Part shown: piece after piece, positions 15,003 to 23,592 of the stretch
Layout: every line of letters begins with the position of its first letter
Position numbering within the stretch: position 1 is the first letter of the stretch
Assembly (NCBI RefSeq): GCF_031191545.1
Contig: NZ_CP133472.1
Span: forward strand, 1,178,001 to 1,242,000
Length of the DNA stretch: 64,000 nucleotides
DNA from: Schaalia odontolytica
Lineage (GTDB): Bacteria; Actinomycetota; Actinomycetes; Actinomycetales; Actinomycetaceae
Reading direction: 5' to 3'
Position numbers and translations under genes: made by a program
Notes under the pieces: model-generated
What the model was told of the DNA's origin: nothing
The model's database searches: none
What the model saw: the letters and a program-made list of their open reading frames with translations, nothing else

Positions 15003-16547
15003 ATGCGCACCAATGTGGAACAAGCGCCGCGCCCCAACGGAGGAGGCACGAGCGCGCACGAGAACCCCTTCCTAGAGGTTCGCCATATTGTCAAGACCTT
15101 CGGCGGCGTCCGAGCCCTCGACGGCGTCGACCTGGCAGTGTGGCCCGGCGAGGTCCTGTGCCTGGCCGGCGAAAACGGCTGCGGGAAATCAACCCTCATC
15201 AAAGTCATCTCCGGAGTGCATGCGCCTGATTCGGGACACATCGCCATCGACGGTCACACGGTCGGATCGCTGACGCCGCTGAGCGCCATGGACGCAGGCA
15301 TTCAGGTGATCTACCAGGACTTCTCCCTGTTCTCCAACCTCACCGTGGCCGAGAACATCATGATGACCTCCTCCGTGACCGAGAAAAAGAAGTTCTTCAG
15401 CTACTCCGGCGCGAAACACAAGGCCGCACAGATCATGGAGCGCCTCGGCGTCCCCCTCCCGCTTGACGCCGACGTCGAACAACTCTCCGTCGCCGACAAG
15501 CAGCTCACCGCCATCTGCCGAGCTCTGGCCGGCAACGCCAAGCTCCTCATCATGGATGAGCCGACGACAGCCCTCACCCAGCGCGAGGTCGCACGCCTGT
15601 TCATGGTCGTCGAAAAGCTCAGCGCGCAGGGCGTCGCCCTCATCTTCGTGTCGCACAAGCTCGACGAGGTCATGGCAATCTCGCAGCGCGTCACCATCAT
15701 GCGATCGGGACGCAACGTCATCGATTCGCCGGTCGAAGACCTCGACCGCGAGAAGATCACCCACTACATGACCGGCAAGGAGCTCGACCAGAGCCGACGC
15801 GTCCCGCCCCTCGCAACAGACGCACAAGAGCGGCTGCGGGTCGAATCCCTCACCTCCACGGGAGGATTCGACGACGTCAGCTTCTCCGTGAAGAAGGGCG
15901 AGATCCTCGGCATCACCGGGCTCCTCGGTTCTGGACGCACCGAGATCGCCCAGGCCCTCTTCGGCCTCCTGCCCATCGACTCCGGACGCGTCTACATCGA
16001 CGGAGAGCACGTCGAAGTCAACTCGATCGGCCAAGCTATCAACGCCCACATCGGATACGTCCCCGAAGACCGACTCACCGAGGGCCTCTTCCTCGACAAG
16101 TCGATCGCCGACAACGTCATCGCCGCGTCCATCGACCACCACACCTCGAAACTCAACACGCTGCGCACAGACAAGATCCGCCAAACCATCGCCCACTACT
16201 TCGAGTCGCTGCGCATCAAAGCCCCCGACGTCCTCGCCCCCGTGCGATCCCTGTCCGGCGGCAACGCCCAGCGCGTCGTCCTCGCGAAGTGGCTCGCGCG
16301 CAACCCCAAGGTCCTCATCCTCAACGGCCCCACGGTCGGCGTTGACGTCGGCTCCAAAGCCGAGATCCTCGACATCCTGCGCGAACAAGCGGAAGCCGGC
16401 ATGGCCATCGTCATCATCTCCGACGACGCTCCGGAACTCGTCTCCTGCTGCCATCGAGTGATCATCACCAAGGGCGGCCACATCGCCGCCGAACTGGCCG
16501 GAGAGGACGTCGATGCTCGAACGATTAGAAAGATGGTCGTGTCATGA
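15003..16547 (+). CDS. Sugar ABC transporter ATPase, two nucleotide-binding domains (operon A)
   Basis: The product has 514 residues (AAGGAGAG ribosome site) and the CUT2 double-domain layout. The first domain is intact: Gly-Glu-Asn-Gly-Cys-Gly-Lys-Ser-Thr at 56-64, Leu-Ser-Val-Ala-Asp-Lys signature, Met-Asp-Glu-Pro-Thr Walker B. The second has the usual degenerate Walker A (Leu-Leu-Gly-Ser-Gly-Arg-Thr) and Leu-Ser-Gly-Gly-Asn-Ala-Gln near 416. Its Walker B reads Leu-Ile-Leu-Asn-Gly-Pro-Thr near 437, so the Asp-Glu pair is replaced by Asn-Gly. The ATPase of operon B shares this change. The N-terminal ~20 residues are an extra tail. It overlaps the permease gene by ATGA. Confidence 0.93.
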   Translation: MRTNVEQAPRPNGGGTSAHENPFLEVRHIVKTFGGVRALDGVDLAVWPGEVLCLAGENGCGKSTLIKVISGVHAPDSGHIAIDGHTVGSLTPLSAMDAGIQVIYQDFSLFSNLTVAENIMMTSSVTEKKKFFSYSGAKHKAAQIMERLGVPLPLDADVEQLSVADKQLTAICRALAGNAKLLIMDEPTTALTQREVARLFMVVEKLSAQGVALIFVSHKLDEVMAISQRVTIMRSGRNVIDSPVEDLDREKITHYMTGKELDQSRRVPPLATDAQERLRVESLTSTGGFDDVSFSVKKGEILGITGLLGSGRTEIAQALFGLLPIDSGRVYIDGEHVEVNSIGQAINAHIGYVPEDRLTEGLFLDKSIADNVIAASIDHHTSKLNTLRTDKIRQTIAHYFESLRIKAPDVLAPVRSLSGGNAQRVVLAKWLARNPKVLILNGPTVGVDVGSKAEILDILREQAEAGMAIVIISDDAPELVSCCHRVIITKGGHIAAELAGEDVDARTIRKMVVS

Positions 16548-17614
16548 ACATGAATACCGTCGCACGGCGCGTCCTGCGCTGGATCTGGGGACCCAACCGC
16601 GAGGGAATCGTCCTCACCGTCCTGGTGGTGCTCGCGCTCGTCATGTCCGCGATCAGCCCCGCATTCTTCACGGTCTCCACGCTCTTCTCGCTCCTGCGTT
16701 CCTCCATCGTCCCGATGATCTACGCCCTCGGCGTCCTCCTCGTCATCATCTCTGGTGGCATCGACGTCTCCTTCGCGGCCATCGCCTCATTCGCGTCCTA
16801 CGCCACCATCGTGTTCCAGTTGGGCAGGGGAATCAACATTGGACTGTTCGGATCCTTCGCGATGGCCCTGACCATCGGAGCCCTCCTCGGCCTGCTCAAC
16901 GGCTACCTGATCTCGAGGTTCAAGCTCCCGACCCTCATCGTCACGCTGGGCACACAGGGAATCTTCCAAGGCTTCCTCCTGGCGTACATCGGCTCAAGGT
17001 ACATCGCCCAGCTGCCCGACGGGATGGCCTCGGCATCGACGGCGAACATCGTGTCCGTCGAGACGTCAACTGGTGTCGCGCTGCTGCACTCAATGATCAT
17101 CCCGGCAATCATCCTCGCGATCGCAATCGCGCTGGTCCTCAGCAGGACCATGTTTGGGCGCGCCATCTACGCGATCGGCGGAGACACTGAGTCCGCGCAC
17201 CGAGCCGGCATCAACGTCAAGCGAACCCAAATCTGGGTGTACGTGATCGCCGGAACCCTGGCAGCGACCGCAGGCATGGTCTACATGATCCTGGGGCGCT
17301 CGGCCAACCCCCAGGAGCTGGTCGGGCACGAACTCGACATCATCGCCGCCGTCGTCCTCGGAGGCGCGTCGATCTTCGGCGGACGCGGGTCCGTCCGAGG
17401 AACGATCCTCGGGGTGCTGCTGGTCCAGCTCATCAACAACTCGCTGATCCTCATCGGCGTCCCGAGCGCCTGGCAGCGAGCCGCCGTCGGCCTGCTCCTC
17501 GTCGCCGGTGTCGGCATCCAAGCCCTGGCAGCCAAACGAGGAACCAGACTCCTGCGCAGTAAGAATGCGCACGCCGACCACAGTAACGCCGCCCCCCAGG
17601 CCGTCGAAGGATGA
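16544..17614 (+). CDS. Sugar ABC transporter permease 1 (operon A)
   Basis: The product has 356 residues with about nine to ten hydrophobic helices and the CUT2 permease pattern Val-Ile-Ile-Ser-Gly-Gly-Ile-Asp-Val-Ser (residues ~65-75). Later come Ala-Ile-Gly-Gly-Asp-Thr and Leu-Gly-Gly-Ala-Ser-Ile-Phe-Gly-Gly-Arg-Gly. It forms the membrane channel with the next gene product. It overlaps both neighbours by 4 bp (ATGA), so the three proteins are translationally coupled. Confidence 0.92.
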   Translation: MNMNTVARRVLRWIWGPNREGIVLTVLVVLALVMSAISPAFFTVSTLFSLLRSSIVPMIYALGVLLVIISGGIDVSFAAIASFASYATIVFQLGRGINIGLFGSFAMALTIGALLGLLNGYLISRFKLPTLIVTLGTQGIFQGFLLAYIGSRYIAQLPDGMASASTANIVSVETSTGVALLHSMIIPAIILAIAIALVLSRTMFGRAIYAIGGDTESAHRAGINVKRTQIWVYVIAGTLAATAGMVYMILGRSANPQELVGHELDIIAAVVLGGASIFGGRGSVRGTILGVLLVQLINNSLILIGVPSAWQRAAVGLLLVAGVGIQALAAKRGTRLLRSKNAHADHSNAAPQAVEG

Positions 17615-18714
17615 GCGCCATGAATACGACACTTCGTGAAACCAACTCCCGCGTAGACCGCCTGAGCGCCTCCCTGCTGTCGCGGCTCAGACGCGACAGG
17701 TCCATTGGTCGAATGGTCCTCATCCTCCTTGTCGCCATCGCAGCGTTCTCGGTCCTGTCCCCGAGCGTCTTCCTCACGGGACTCAACCTGCAAAACATGC
17801 TGCTAGCCGTCGCAGAAATCGGGATCCTCTCCATCGCCATGATGATCTCGATGGTCACCGGCGGCATCGATCTGTCGCTCGTCGCCATCGCAAACCTCTG
17901 CGCGATCACCGTGTCGACCCTGTACACCTCGAGCGCGCTGGGCGGCGCGGGAGCCGAACAGTGGAGTCCGGTTATCATCCTCATCGGCCTGGTCGTGGGC
18001 CTCGCCTGCGGCCTAGTCAACGGCGTCCTCATCGCCTATGTTGGCGTCACCCCGATCCTGGCGACGCTCGGCACTATGCAGATCTTCAACGGCCTCGCCG
18101 TCGTGTGGACAGGCGGAAAAACGCTCTACGGTTCCCCCGAAGCGCTCACAGCATTCGGGAAGACTGCCGTCGCGGGCGTTCCTCTCCTCTTCATCGTCTT
18201 CGGGCTTGTGGCCCTCCTTGTCGGCTTCATCCTCAACCGCTCCCCGCTGGGCCTTTCCCTCTCCCTCGAGGGTTCCAACGGGACGGCCGCCAAGTTCTCG
18301 GGCATCCGTTCGTCCAGAATCCTCCTGAGTTCCTACCTGCTCACGGGCTTCCTCGGATCCCTCACAGGCATCATGTTCATCGCACGAAACCCCACCGCCT
18401 CGGCGGACTATGGAGCCTCCTACGTGCTCCTCGTCATCGTCATCGCGGTCCTCGGAGGGACGAACCCCAACGGCGGTTTTGCCACGGTTGGCGGCGTCTT
18501 CCTTGCCGCCCTCACCCTGCAGGTCGTCCAGAGCGGCTTCACCTCCATGCGCCTGTCGGCCTTCCAGTACGCGATCGCCCAGGGTGTCATCCTCATCGGC
18601 GTTCTCGTCCTTGACTGCGTCGATTGGAAAGACGTTCGAACACGCCTGACATCGACGTTCAGGCGCCCACAATCAGCAGCCGCCCTCAGCAGCGGCGCAA
18701 CAGAAAGGAAATGA
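17611..18714 (+). CDS. Sugar ABC transporter permease 2 (operon A)
   Basis: The product has 367 residues and is a CUT2 permease with Met-Val-Thr-Gly-Gly-Ile-Asp-Leu-Ser near residue 85 and Val-Leu-Gly-Gly-Thr-Asn-Pro-Asn-Gly-Gly near residue 285. The latter replaces the Phe-Gly-Gly-Arg-Gly of permease 1 and also occurs in permease 2 of operon B. The start overlaps permease 1 by ATGA; an in-frame ATG three codons later is an alternative. The stop overlaps an ATG of the DhaK gene, joining transport to kinase expression. Confidence 0.92.
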   Translation: MSAMNTTLRETNSRVDRLSASLLSRLRRDRSIGRMVLILLVAIAAFSVLSPSVFLTGLNLQNMLLAVAEIGILSIAMMISMVTGGIDLSLVAIANLCAITVSTLYTSSALGGAGAEQWSPVIILIGLVVGLACGLVNGVLIAYVGVTPILATLGTMQIFNGLAVVWTGGKTLYGSPEALTAFGKTAVAGVPLLFIVFGLVALLVGFILNRSPLGLSLSLEGSNGTAAKFSGIRSSRILLSSYLLTGFLGSLTGIMFIARNPTASADYGASYVLLVIVIAVLGGTNPNGGFATVGGVFLAALTLQVVQSGFTSMRLSAFQYAIAQGVILIGVLVLDCVDWKDVRTRLTSTFRRPQSAAALSSGATERK

Positions 18715-18716
18715 TC

Positions 18717-19718
18717 ATGAAGAAGATCATTAACAACCCCGATCAGTTCGTCGATGAGATGGTTGAGGGTATTCTCCTGGCACACCCCGATCAAGTCCGA
18801 ACCCCCGGAGAGGACAGGCGCGTTCTCGTCCGCGCCGACAGCCCCGCACCCGGCAGGGTTGGAATCGTCACCGGCGGCGGATCGGGGCACCTCCCCCTCT
18901 TCAAAGGCTACGTCGGACGAGGCCTGTGCTCGGGCGTCGCCATCGGTAACGTCTTCTCCTCCCCGTCGGTTCAACAGTGCGCTGATGCCGCCAAGGCCGT
19001 CGACGGCGGAGCGGGCGTGCTCTTCCTTTACGGCAACTACGGCGGAGACGTCTTCAACTTCGACCTCGCCGTCGACCTCCTCGAGCTTGATGGAATCGAG
19101 ACGCGCACCGTCCTCGGCTGCGATGACGTGGCCTCCCAGCCCAAGGAACGCGCCAAGGATCGCCGCGGCGTCGCGGGCATATTCTTCGCCTACAAGGCCG
19201 CGGGCGCTGCCGCCGAACGCGGCGATAGCCTCGACGAGGTCGCCGCGGTCGCCCAGAAGGTCGTCGATAACACGGCCACGATGGGCGTCGGCCTGTCCCC
19301 AACAATTCTCCCCACAACGGCTTCCCCGTCCTTTGAGCTACCCGACGGAGAGATGGAAATCGGCATCGGCATCCACGGCGAACCCGGTATTCACCGTGGT
19401 CCGCTCGGAACCGCCGACGAGATCGCAGATCAGATCCTCGACTCGGTGATCCCTGACCTTGGCCTGGGTGAGGGAGACCGTGTCGCCGTCCTCGTCAATG
19501 GCCTCGGAGCCACGCCGCTGGAGGAACTGTACCTGCTGTACAGGCGCACGCATCAGCGCCTCGCAGACCTCGGCGTCGCCATCGAACGACGCTACGTTGG
19601 CGAGTATGCGACCTCCCTAGAGATGGCCGGAGCATCCATCTCCCTCCTCAAGCTCGACGACGCTCTCCTCGAGCTCCTGGACGCCCCCGCTCAGTCCCCG
19701 TTCTTCAGGGAGGCATGA
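18717..19718 (+). CDS. dhaK: DhaK-type ketose kinase, substrate-binding subunit
   Basis: The product has 333 residues and resembles the dihydroxyacetone kinase K domain along its whole length: the Met-Lys-Lys-Ile-Ile-Asn start, Gly-Gly-Gly-Ser-Gly-His at ~55-60, Gly-Asn-Tyr-Gly-Gly-Asp, and Gly-Ile-His-Gly-Glu-Pro-Gly with His220, the residue that binds the carbonyl substrate covalently in this family. The ATG at 18717 is well spaced from AAAGGA; an in-frame ATG at 18711 overlaps the permease stop. It works with the next gene product (DhaL). Mycobacterial relatives act on D- or L-erythrulose, so the substrate may be a four-carbon ketose rather than dihydroxyacetone. Confidence 0.9.
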   Translation: MKKIINNPDQFVDEMVEGILLAHPDQVRTPGEDRRVLVRADSPAPGRVGIVTGGGSGHLPLFKGYVGRGLCSGVAIGNVFSSPSVQQCADAAKAVDGGAGVLFLYGNYGGDVFNFDLAVDLLELDGIETRTVLGCDDVASQPKERAKDRRGVAGIFFAYKAAGAAAERGDSLDEVAAVAQKVVDNTATMGVGLSPTILPTTASPSFELPDGEMEIGIGIHGEPGIHRGPLGTADEIADQILDSVIPDLGLGEGDRVAVLVNGLGATPLEELYLLYRRTHQRLADLGVAIERRYVGEYATSLEMAGASISLLKLDDALLELLDAPAQSPFFREA

Positions 19719-20413
19719 CGATGCGATCCCCCGAACTCATAAGCCGGATCCAGGACTCGATGACACTCCTCATCGAATCCTCGGATGAACTGCGCGATCT
19801 CGACCAGGTCCTCGGAGACGGAGACCTCGGGATCACGATCTCCGCGGGCGCGCGTGCGGTCATCGACGCCCTCACGGACCTGCCGACAGACCCCGAACCC
19901 GCTCCCTCCGATGTCGCCCGCGCCTGCGCAAAGGCGTTCGCCAACGCCAACCCGTCAACGATGGCGGCACTGGTCGCAGGAGGTCTCCTCGCCGGATCAA
20001 AGGTCTGGGTCGGATGCGAGGACGTCACCACCGTCGAAGCCGAGGCGTTCATCCGTGCGGCCGCAAGCTCGATTTCCCACCGTGGAAAGAGTCAGGTGGG
20101 GGATAAGACCATCCTCGACGCGATGGTCCCCGCCGTCGATTCCTTGGCTGACAGCCTTGCGGCCAACCCCCAGGTGGCCACAGACGGCGATCTTGCCCTG
20201 GGTGCCCTCGGCAGCGCGATCTCGTCCTCGGCCGCAGCCGTCGTGGCTACCCGAGACCTGCAGTCCCAACGCGGACGAGCCTCGTGGCTGCAGGACAGGT
20301 CGATCGGCCTGCAAGATCCCGGCGCAACAGCCTTCCTGCGTGCGCTTGAGGCCTGGCGCGATGCCGCCACCGGAGAGAGGGGGACTCGCGCGGCCGTCGT
20401 GGAAAACCTCTGA
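19715..20413 (+). CDS. dhaL: DhaL-type ketose kinase, ATP-binding subunit
   Basis: The product has 232 residues and is the all-helical DhaL domain. Asp30, Asp35 and Asp37 in Leu-Asp-x4-Gly-Asp-Gly-Asp-Leu-Gly match the Mg-nucleotide-binding aspartates; the residue after the third Asp is Leu where DhaL usually has His. Met-Ala-Ala-Leu-Val-Ala-Gly-Gly-Leu at ~83 and Gly-Asp-Lys-Thr-Ile-Leu-Asp-Ala at ~129 are typical. It starts in an ATGA overlap with DhaK. No DhaM is present, so ATP rather than a PTS protein is the likely phosphate donor. Confidence 0.9.
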   Translation: MTMRSPELISRIQDSMTLLIESSDELRDLDQVLGDGDLGITISAGARAVIDALTDLPTDPEPAPSDVARACAKAFANANPSTMAALVAGGLLAGSKVWVGCEDVTTVEAEAFIRAAASSISHRGKSQVGDKTILDAMVPAVDSLADSLAANPQVATDGDLALGALGSAISSSAAAVVATRDLQSQRGRASWLQDRSIGLQDPGATAFLRALEAWRDAATGERGTRAAVVENL

Positions 20414-20439
20414 GGACGCGTGGTTGCGACCATGCCCAA

Positions 20440-20471
20440 GGCTGGGGGCGGACGGAGGTTCGCCCCCAGCC
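20440..20471 (+). terminator. Terminator-like hairpin after dhaL
   Basis: GGCTGGGGGCG and CGCCCCCAGCC form a perfect 11-bp stem with a 10-base loop, 26 bp after the dhaL stop. It lacks a T-tract but is well placed to end operon A. Confidence 0.65.
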
Positions 20472-20543
20472 GTCGCATCTCCATGCCGCAACCCGGCTCG
20501 GCGGCCAAGTGAGGGACCCTCGTTCGTCCCGAACCGTTCATGT

Positions 20544-20557
20544 CCGAACAAATTCGG
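20544..20557. promoter_or_regulatory. Candidate operator in the operon B leader
   Basis: CCGAACAAATTCGG is a 5-bp inverted repeat within a more AT-rich patch (20540-20665) of the 424-bp gap upstream of the second binding-protein gene. The rest of 20472-20837 shows no gene; the last 170 bp is C/A-rich. Neither the regulator nor the promoter is identified. Confidence 0.35.
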
Positions 20558-20837
20558 GCCACTTCGACAAACCCGCATGCTTTGTCAACAATCGCTCGAT
20601 CCTGGCCCAATCTGGACCAATTTCGTCCATACGATAAGCAATGACAAACATATGGCTTAGGATAGGGGCACGCCGACGCGCCCCCAACGATGGGGAAGCC
20701 CGGTACGCAGCAGCGCCGCACACGCGGCACCGCGCAGGCGCAGCCAGCAATGACACGCGGCCACGCCCACGCACAACCGCACCGCCGCCGCACCACACAA
20801 CCAACACCGATGTTGACCATACACGCAGGAGAGTCCA

Positions 20838-21899
20838 ATGAAGCCCCGCCTCGCAACCACAGCCCTCGTCGCCGCCTCCGCATGCGCCATCACCCTCGGA
20901 GCCTGCACCCCCGGAGAAACCGCCCAATCCTCGGCCAACACCAACACGGGCAGCTCCACCGCGAGCCGCGACGACGGCAACTACACGATCGCTGTCGTCC
21001 CCAAGGACGCCACCAACCCCTGGTTCGTGCGCATGGAAACCGGCGTGCAAAAGTACGCGGCCGACACCGGCATGAACGTCTTCCAGAAGGGCCCGGCCGA
21101 AACCGACGCCACCTTGCAGGCCCAGGTCATCCAAGACCTCATCGCCCAGGGCGTCGACGCCATCTGCGTGGTCCCCGTCGACCCGGGTGCCATCGAACCC
21201 GTCCTCAAGCAGGCCATGGATGCCGGCATCGTCGTCGTCACCCACGAGGCCTCCTCCCAGGGAAACACGATGTACGACATCGAGGCCTTCAACAACAGCG
21301 AATACGGCGCGTTCATCATGGACAACCTCGCCGAGGCAATGGGTGAGGAAGGCGTCTACACCACCATGGTCGGCCACGTCACCAACGCCTCCCACAACGA
21401 GTGGGCCGACGGCGCAGTGGCCCACCAGAAAGAGAAGTACCCGAACATGACGCTGCTCGAGGCCGAGCCGCGCGTCGAAAGCCAAGACAACGGGGAAACC
21501 GCCTACCAGACCGCCAAGGAAGTCCTTAAGAAGTACCCCGAAGTCACGGGCATCCTCGGCACCTCCTCCTTCGACGCCCCCGGCACCGCCCGCGCCATCG
21601 ACGAACTCGGCCTGAAGGGATCCGTCTTCACGGCCGGCACCGGAATGCCCGCCGCCAACGCCCAAATCCTCAAGGACGGATCCGTCTCCGCCCTGACCCT
21701 GTGGGACCCCGCGGACGCCGGCTACGCGATGGCATCCCTGGCCACCAAGATCCTCAAGGGTGAAAAGATCGAAAACGGGGTCGACCTGGGCGTCGAAGGA
21801 TACGAGAACATGCACTTCGCCCCCGGGTCCGACAAGGTCCTCGAAGGTAACGGCTGGCTCAAGATCACCAAGGACAACGTCGACTCCCTCGGCTTCTAA
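20838..21899 (+). CDS. Sugar ABC transporter substrate-binding lipoprotein (CUT2), operon B
   Basis: The product has 353 residues, with a signal peptide ending at the lipobox Leu-Gly-Ala-Cys, a Ser/Thr/Asn linker, then a type 1 periplasmic-binding domain. It parallels the operon A binding protein: Asn-Pro-Trp-Phe-Val-Arg-Met, Val-Ile-Gln-Asp-Leu-Ile-Ala-Gln, Val-Thr-His-Glu-Ala, Trp-Asp-Pro-Ala. Both are LsrB-like in outline. The start follows CAGGAGAG. The two binding proteins have clearly diverged, so they may take up related but different sugars. Confidence 0.9.
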   Translation: MKPRLATTALVAASACAITLGACTPGETAQSSANTNTGSSTASRDDGNYTIAVVPKDATNPWFVRMETGVQKYAADTGMNVFQKGPAETDATLQAQVIQDLIAQGVDAICVVPVDPGAIEPVLKQAMDAGIVVVTHEASSQGNTMYDIEAFNNSEYGAFIMDNLAEAMGEEGVYTTMVGHVTNASHNEWADGAVAHQKEKYPNMTLLEAEPRVESQDNGETAYQTAKEVLKKYPEVTGILGTSSFDAPGTARAIDELGLKGSVFTAGTGMPAANAQILKDGSVSALTLWDPADAGYAMASLATKILKGEKIENGVDLGVEGYENMHFAPGSDKVLEGNGWLKITKDNVDSLGF

Positions 21900-21928
21900 C
21901 CGAAACGCCGCACGCGACCGCCCGAGCG

Positions 21929-21960
21929 CCACGGCCTCGTCATCATCGACGAGGCCGTGG
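21929..21960 (+). terminator. Hairpin between binding-protein and ATPase genes (operon B)
   Basis: CCACGGCCTCGTC and GACGAGGCCGTGG form a perfect 13-bp stem with a 6-base loop. It occupies the same operon position and shares the GGCCTCGT core with the operon A hairpin. Confidence 0.6.
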
Positions 21961-22065
21961 CCGGGCCCCGCGCCCGCACTGCCGCGCGCACAGACCAGCC
22001 TCCTTGAGCGCTCCGCGGGCGCGAGGGGCCAAAGGGGCGCAGATGCGGATCGGAAAGGACACCAC

Positions 22066-23592
22066 ATGGACACCCCAGTGCTGGCGGTACGACACGTCAG
22101 TAAATCCTTCGCCGGCGTGCGCGCCCTGGTTGACATCGACCTGGAGATCGCGCCCGGAGAAATCCACTGCCTGGCCGGCGAAAACGGCTCGGGCAAATCC
22201 ACCCTCATCAAGGTCATCTCCGGCGTCCACACGCCGGAAGAAGGAAGCGTCGCCATCGCGGGACGCGAGTACACGCACCTGACCCCCTCCGCCGCCATCG
22301 ACGCGGGCGTGCGCGTCATCTACCAGGACTTCTCCGTCTTCCCCAACCTGTCCGTCATGGAGAACATCGCGCTCGGCAGCGAGGTCGCCGCCGGCCGCGC
22401 CCTGGTCAACCGCTCGCGCATGCGCAAGGTTGCCGCCGAAGCGATCGCGAAGATCGGCTTCACCGTCGACCTCGACGAGCTCGTCGGCAACCTCTCCGTC
22501 GCAGACAAGCAGCTCGTCGCCATCAGCCGCGCGCTCATGGGTGACGCCAAGCTCATCATCATGGACGAGCCCACCACCGCCCTGACGAAGAAGGAAGTGC
22601 GCGCCCTCTTCGACATCGTCGCCGACCTGCAATCCCGCGGCATCGCGATCCTCTTCGTCTCCCACAAGCTCGAGGAAGTCTTCGAGATCGCCCAGCGCTT
22701 CACCATCCTGAGAAGCGGACACAAGGTCATCACCTGCCCCAAGGAAGACCTCGACCGCGCCAGCTTCGCCCGCCACATGACCGGACGCGACTTCGACGAG
22801 GCCCCCTACCGCACCGGCCTCATCGACGCCGACCCCGTCCTCGAGGTCCGCGAAGCCACAGTCGCCGGTGCCTTCGAGAATGCATCCCTGAGCGTGCGCC
22901 CCGGGGAGATCCTCGGCATCACGGGCCTGCTGGGTTCGGGGCGCACCGAGCTGGCCCTCTCGCTCTTCGGAATGCTGCCGCTCGACTCCGGGACCGTCAG
23001 CGTCGCAGGCAAGGACGTCACCTTGCGGGGCGTGCGCGACGCCATCAAGGCCGGCATCGCCTACGTTCCCGAGGATCGCCTCACCGAGGGGCTCTTCCTG
23101 TCGCGCTCCATCGGCGACAACATCACGATCTCGGAGATGGACGCATTCACGCACTACCTCGGCTTCATCGACAAGGAAGCCATCCGTGCCGAAGAGAAAC
23201 GGTGGGTCGAGCGCCTCGGCGTTCTCACCCCCGACCCAGATAACGCCGTCAACACCCTGTCCGGCGGCAACCAGCAAAAGGTCGTCCTAGCCAAGTGGCT
23301 CGCCACCAACCCCTCCGTGCTCATCCTCAACGGGCCCACCGTCGGAGTCGATATCGGAAGTAAGTTCACGATCCACTCCATCCTGCGCGAACTCGCCGCG
23401 CAGGGCATGGCCATCATCATCATCTCCGACGACATCGCCGAAGTACTCACCAACTGCTCGACGATCGCCATCATGCGCGCCGGACACCTCAGCGAGCCCA
23501 TCAGCCCCGACACCCTCACCGAGGCCGAGCTGACCCGGCTCCTGTCCGAAGAAGGCACCCCGGCCTCGTTAACCGAAGGGGGAGAGAACTAA
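22066..23592 (+). CDS. Sugar ABC transporter ATPase, two nucleotide-binding domains (operon B)
   Basis: The product has 508 residues from the ATG preceded by GAAAGGA; the open frame extends upstream but without a good start. The first domain is intact (Gly-Glu-Asn-Gly-Ser-Gly-Lys-Ser-Thr near 38-46; Met-Asp-Glu-Pro-Thr). The second domain has Leu-Ser-Gly-Gly-Asn-Gln-Gln near 398 but Leu-Ile-Leu-Asn-Gly-Pro-Thr-Val-Gly-Val-Asp near 419. The Walker B acidic pair is therefore lost, exactly as in operon A, whereas the rhamnose ATPase keeps it. The stop overlaps the permease ATG by one base. Confidence 0.93.
   Translation: MDTPVLAVRHVSKSFAGVRALVDIDLEIAPGEIHCLAGENGSGKSTLIKVISGVHTPEEGSVAIAGREYTHLTPSAAIDAGVRVIYQDFSVFPNLSVMENIALGSEVAAGRALVNRSRMRKVAAEAIAKIGFTVDLDELVGNLSVADKQLVAISRALMGDAKLIIMDEPTTALTKKEVRALFDIVADLQSRGIAILFVSHKLEEVFEIAQRFTILRSGHKVITCPKEDLDRASFARHMTGRDFDEAPYRTGLIDADPVLEVREATVAGAFENASLSVRPGEILGITGLLGSGRTELALSLFGMLPLDSGTVSVAGKDVTLRGVRDAIKAGIAYVPEDRLTEGLFLSRSIGDNITISEMDAFTHYLGFIDKEAIRAEEKRWVERLGVLTPDPDNAVNTLSGGNQQKVVLAKWLATNPSVLILNGPTVGVDIGSKFTIHSILRELAAQGMAIIIISDDIAEVLTNCSTIAIMRAGHLSEPISPDTLTEAELTRLLSEEGTPASLTEGGEN

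Noticed and set aside
20538-22319. Long minus-strand frame antisense to the operon B binding protein
   Set aside because: It has the low-complexity Gly/Val/Asp composition of an antisense high-GC frame, and the + strand carries a complete lipoprotein with signal peptide and ribosome site.
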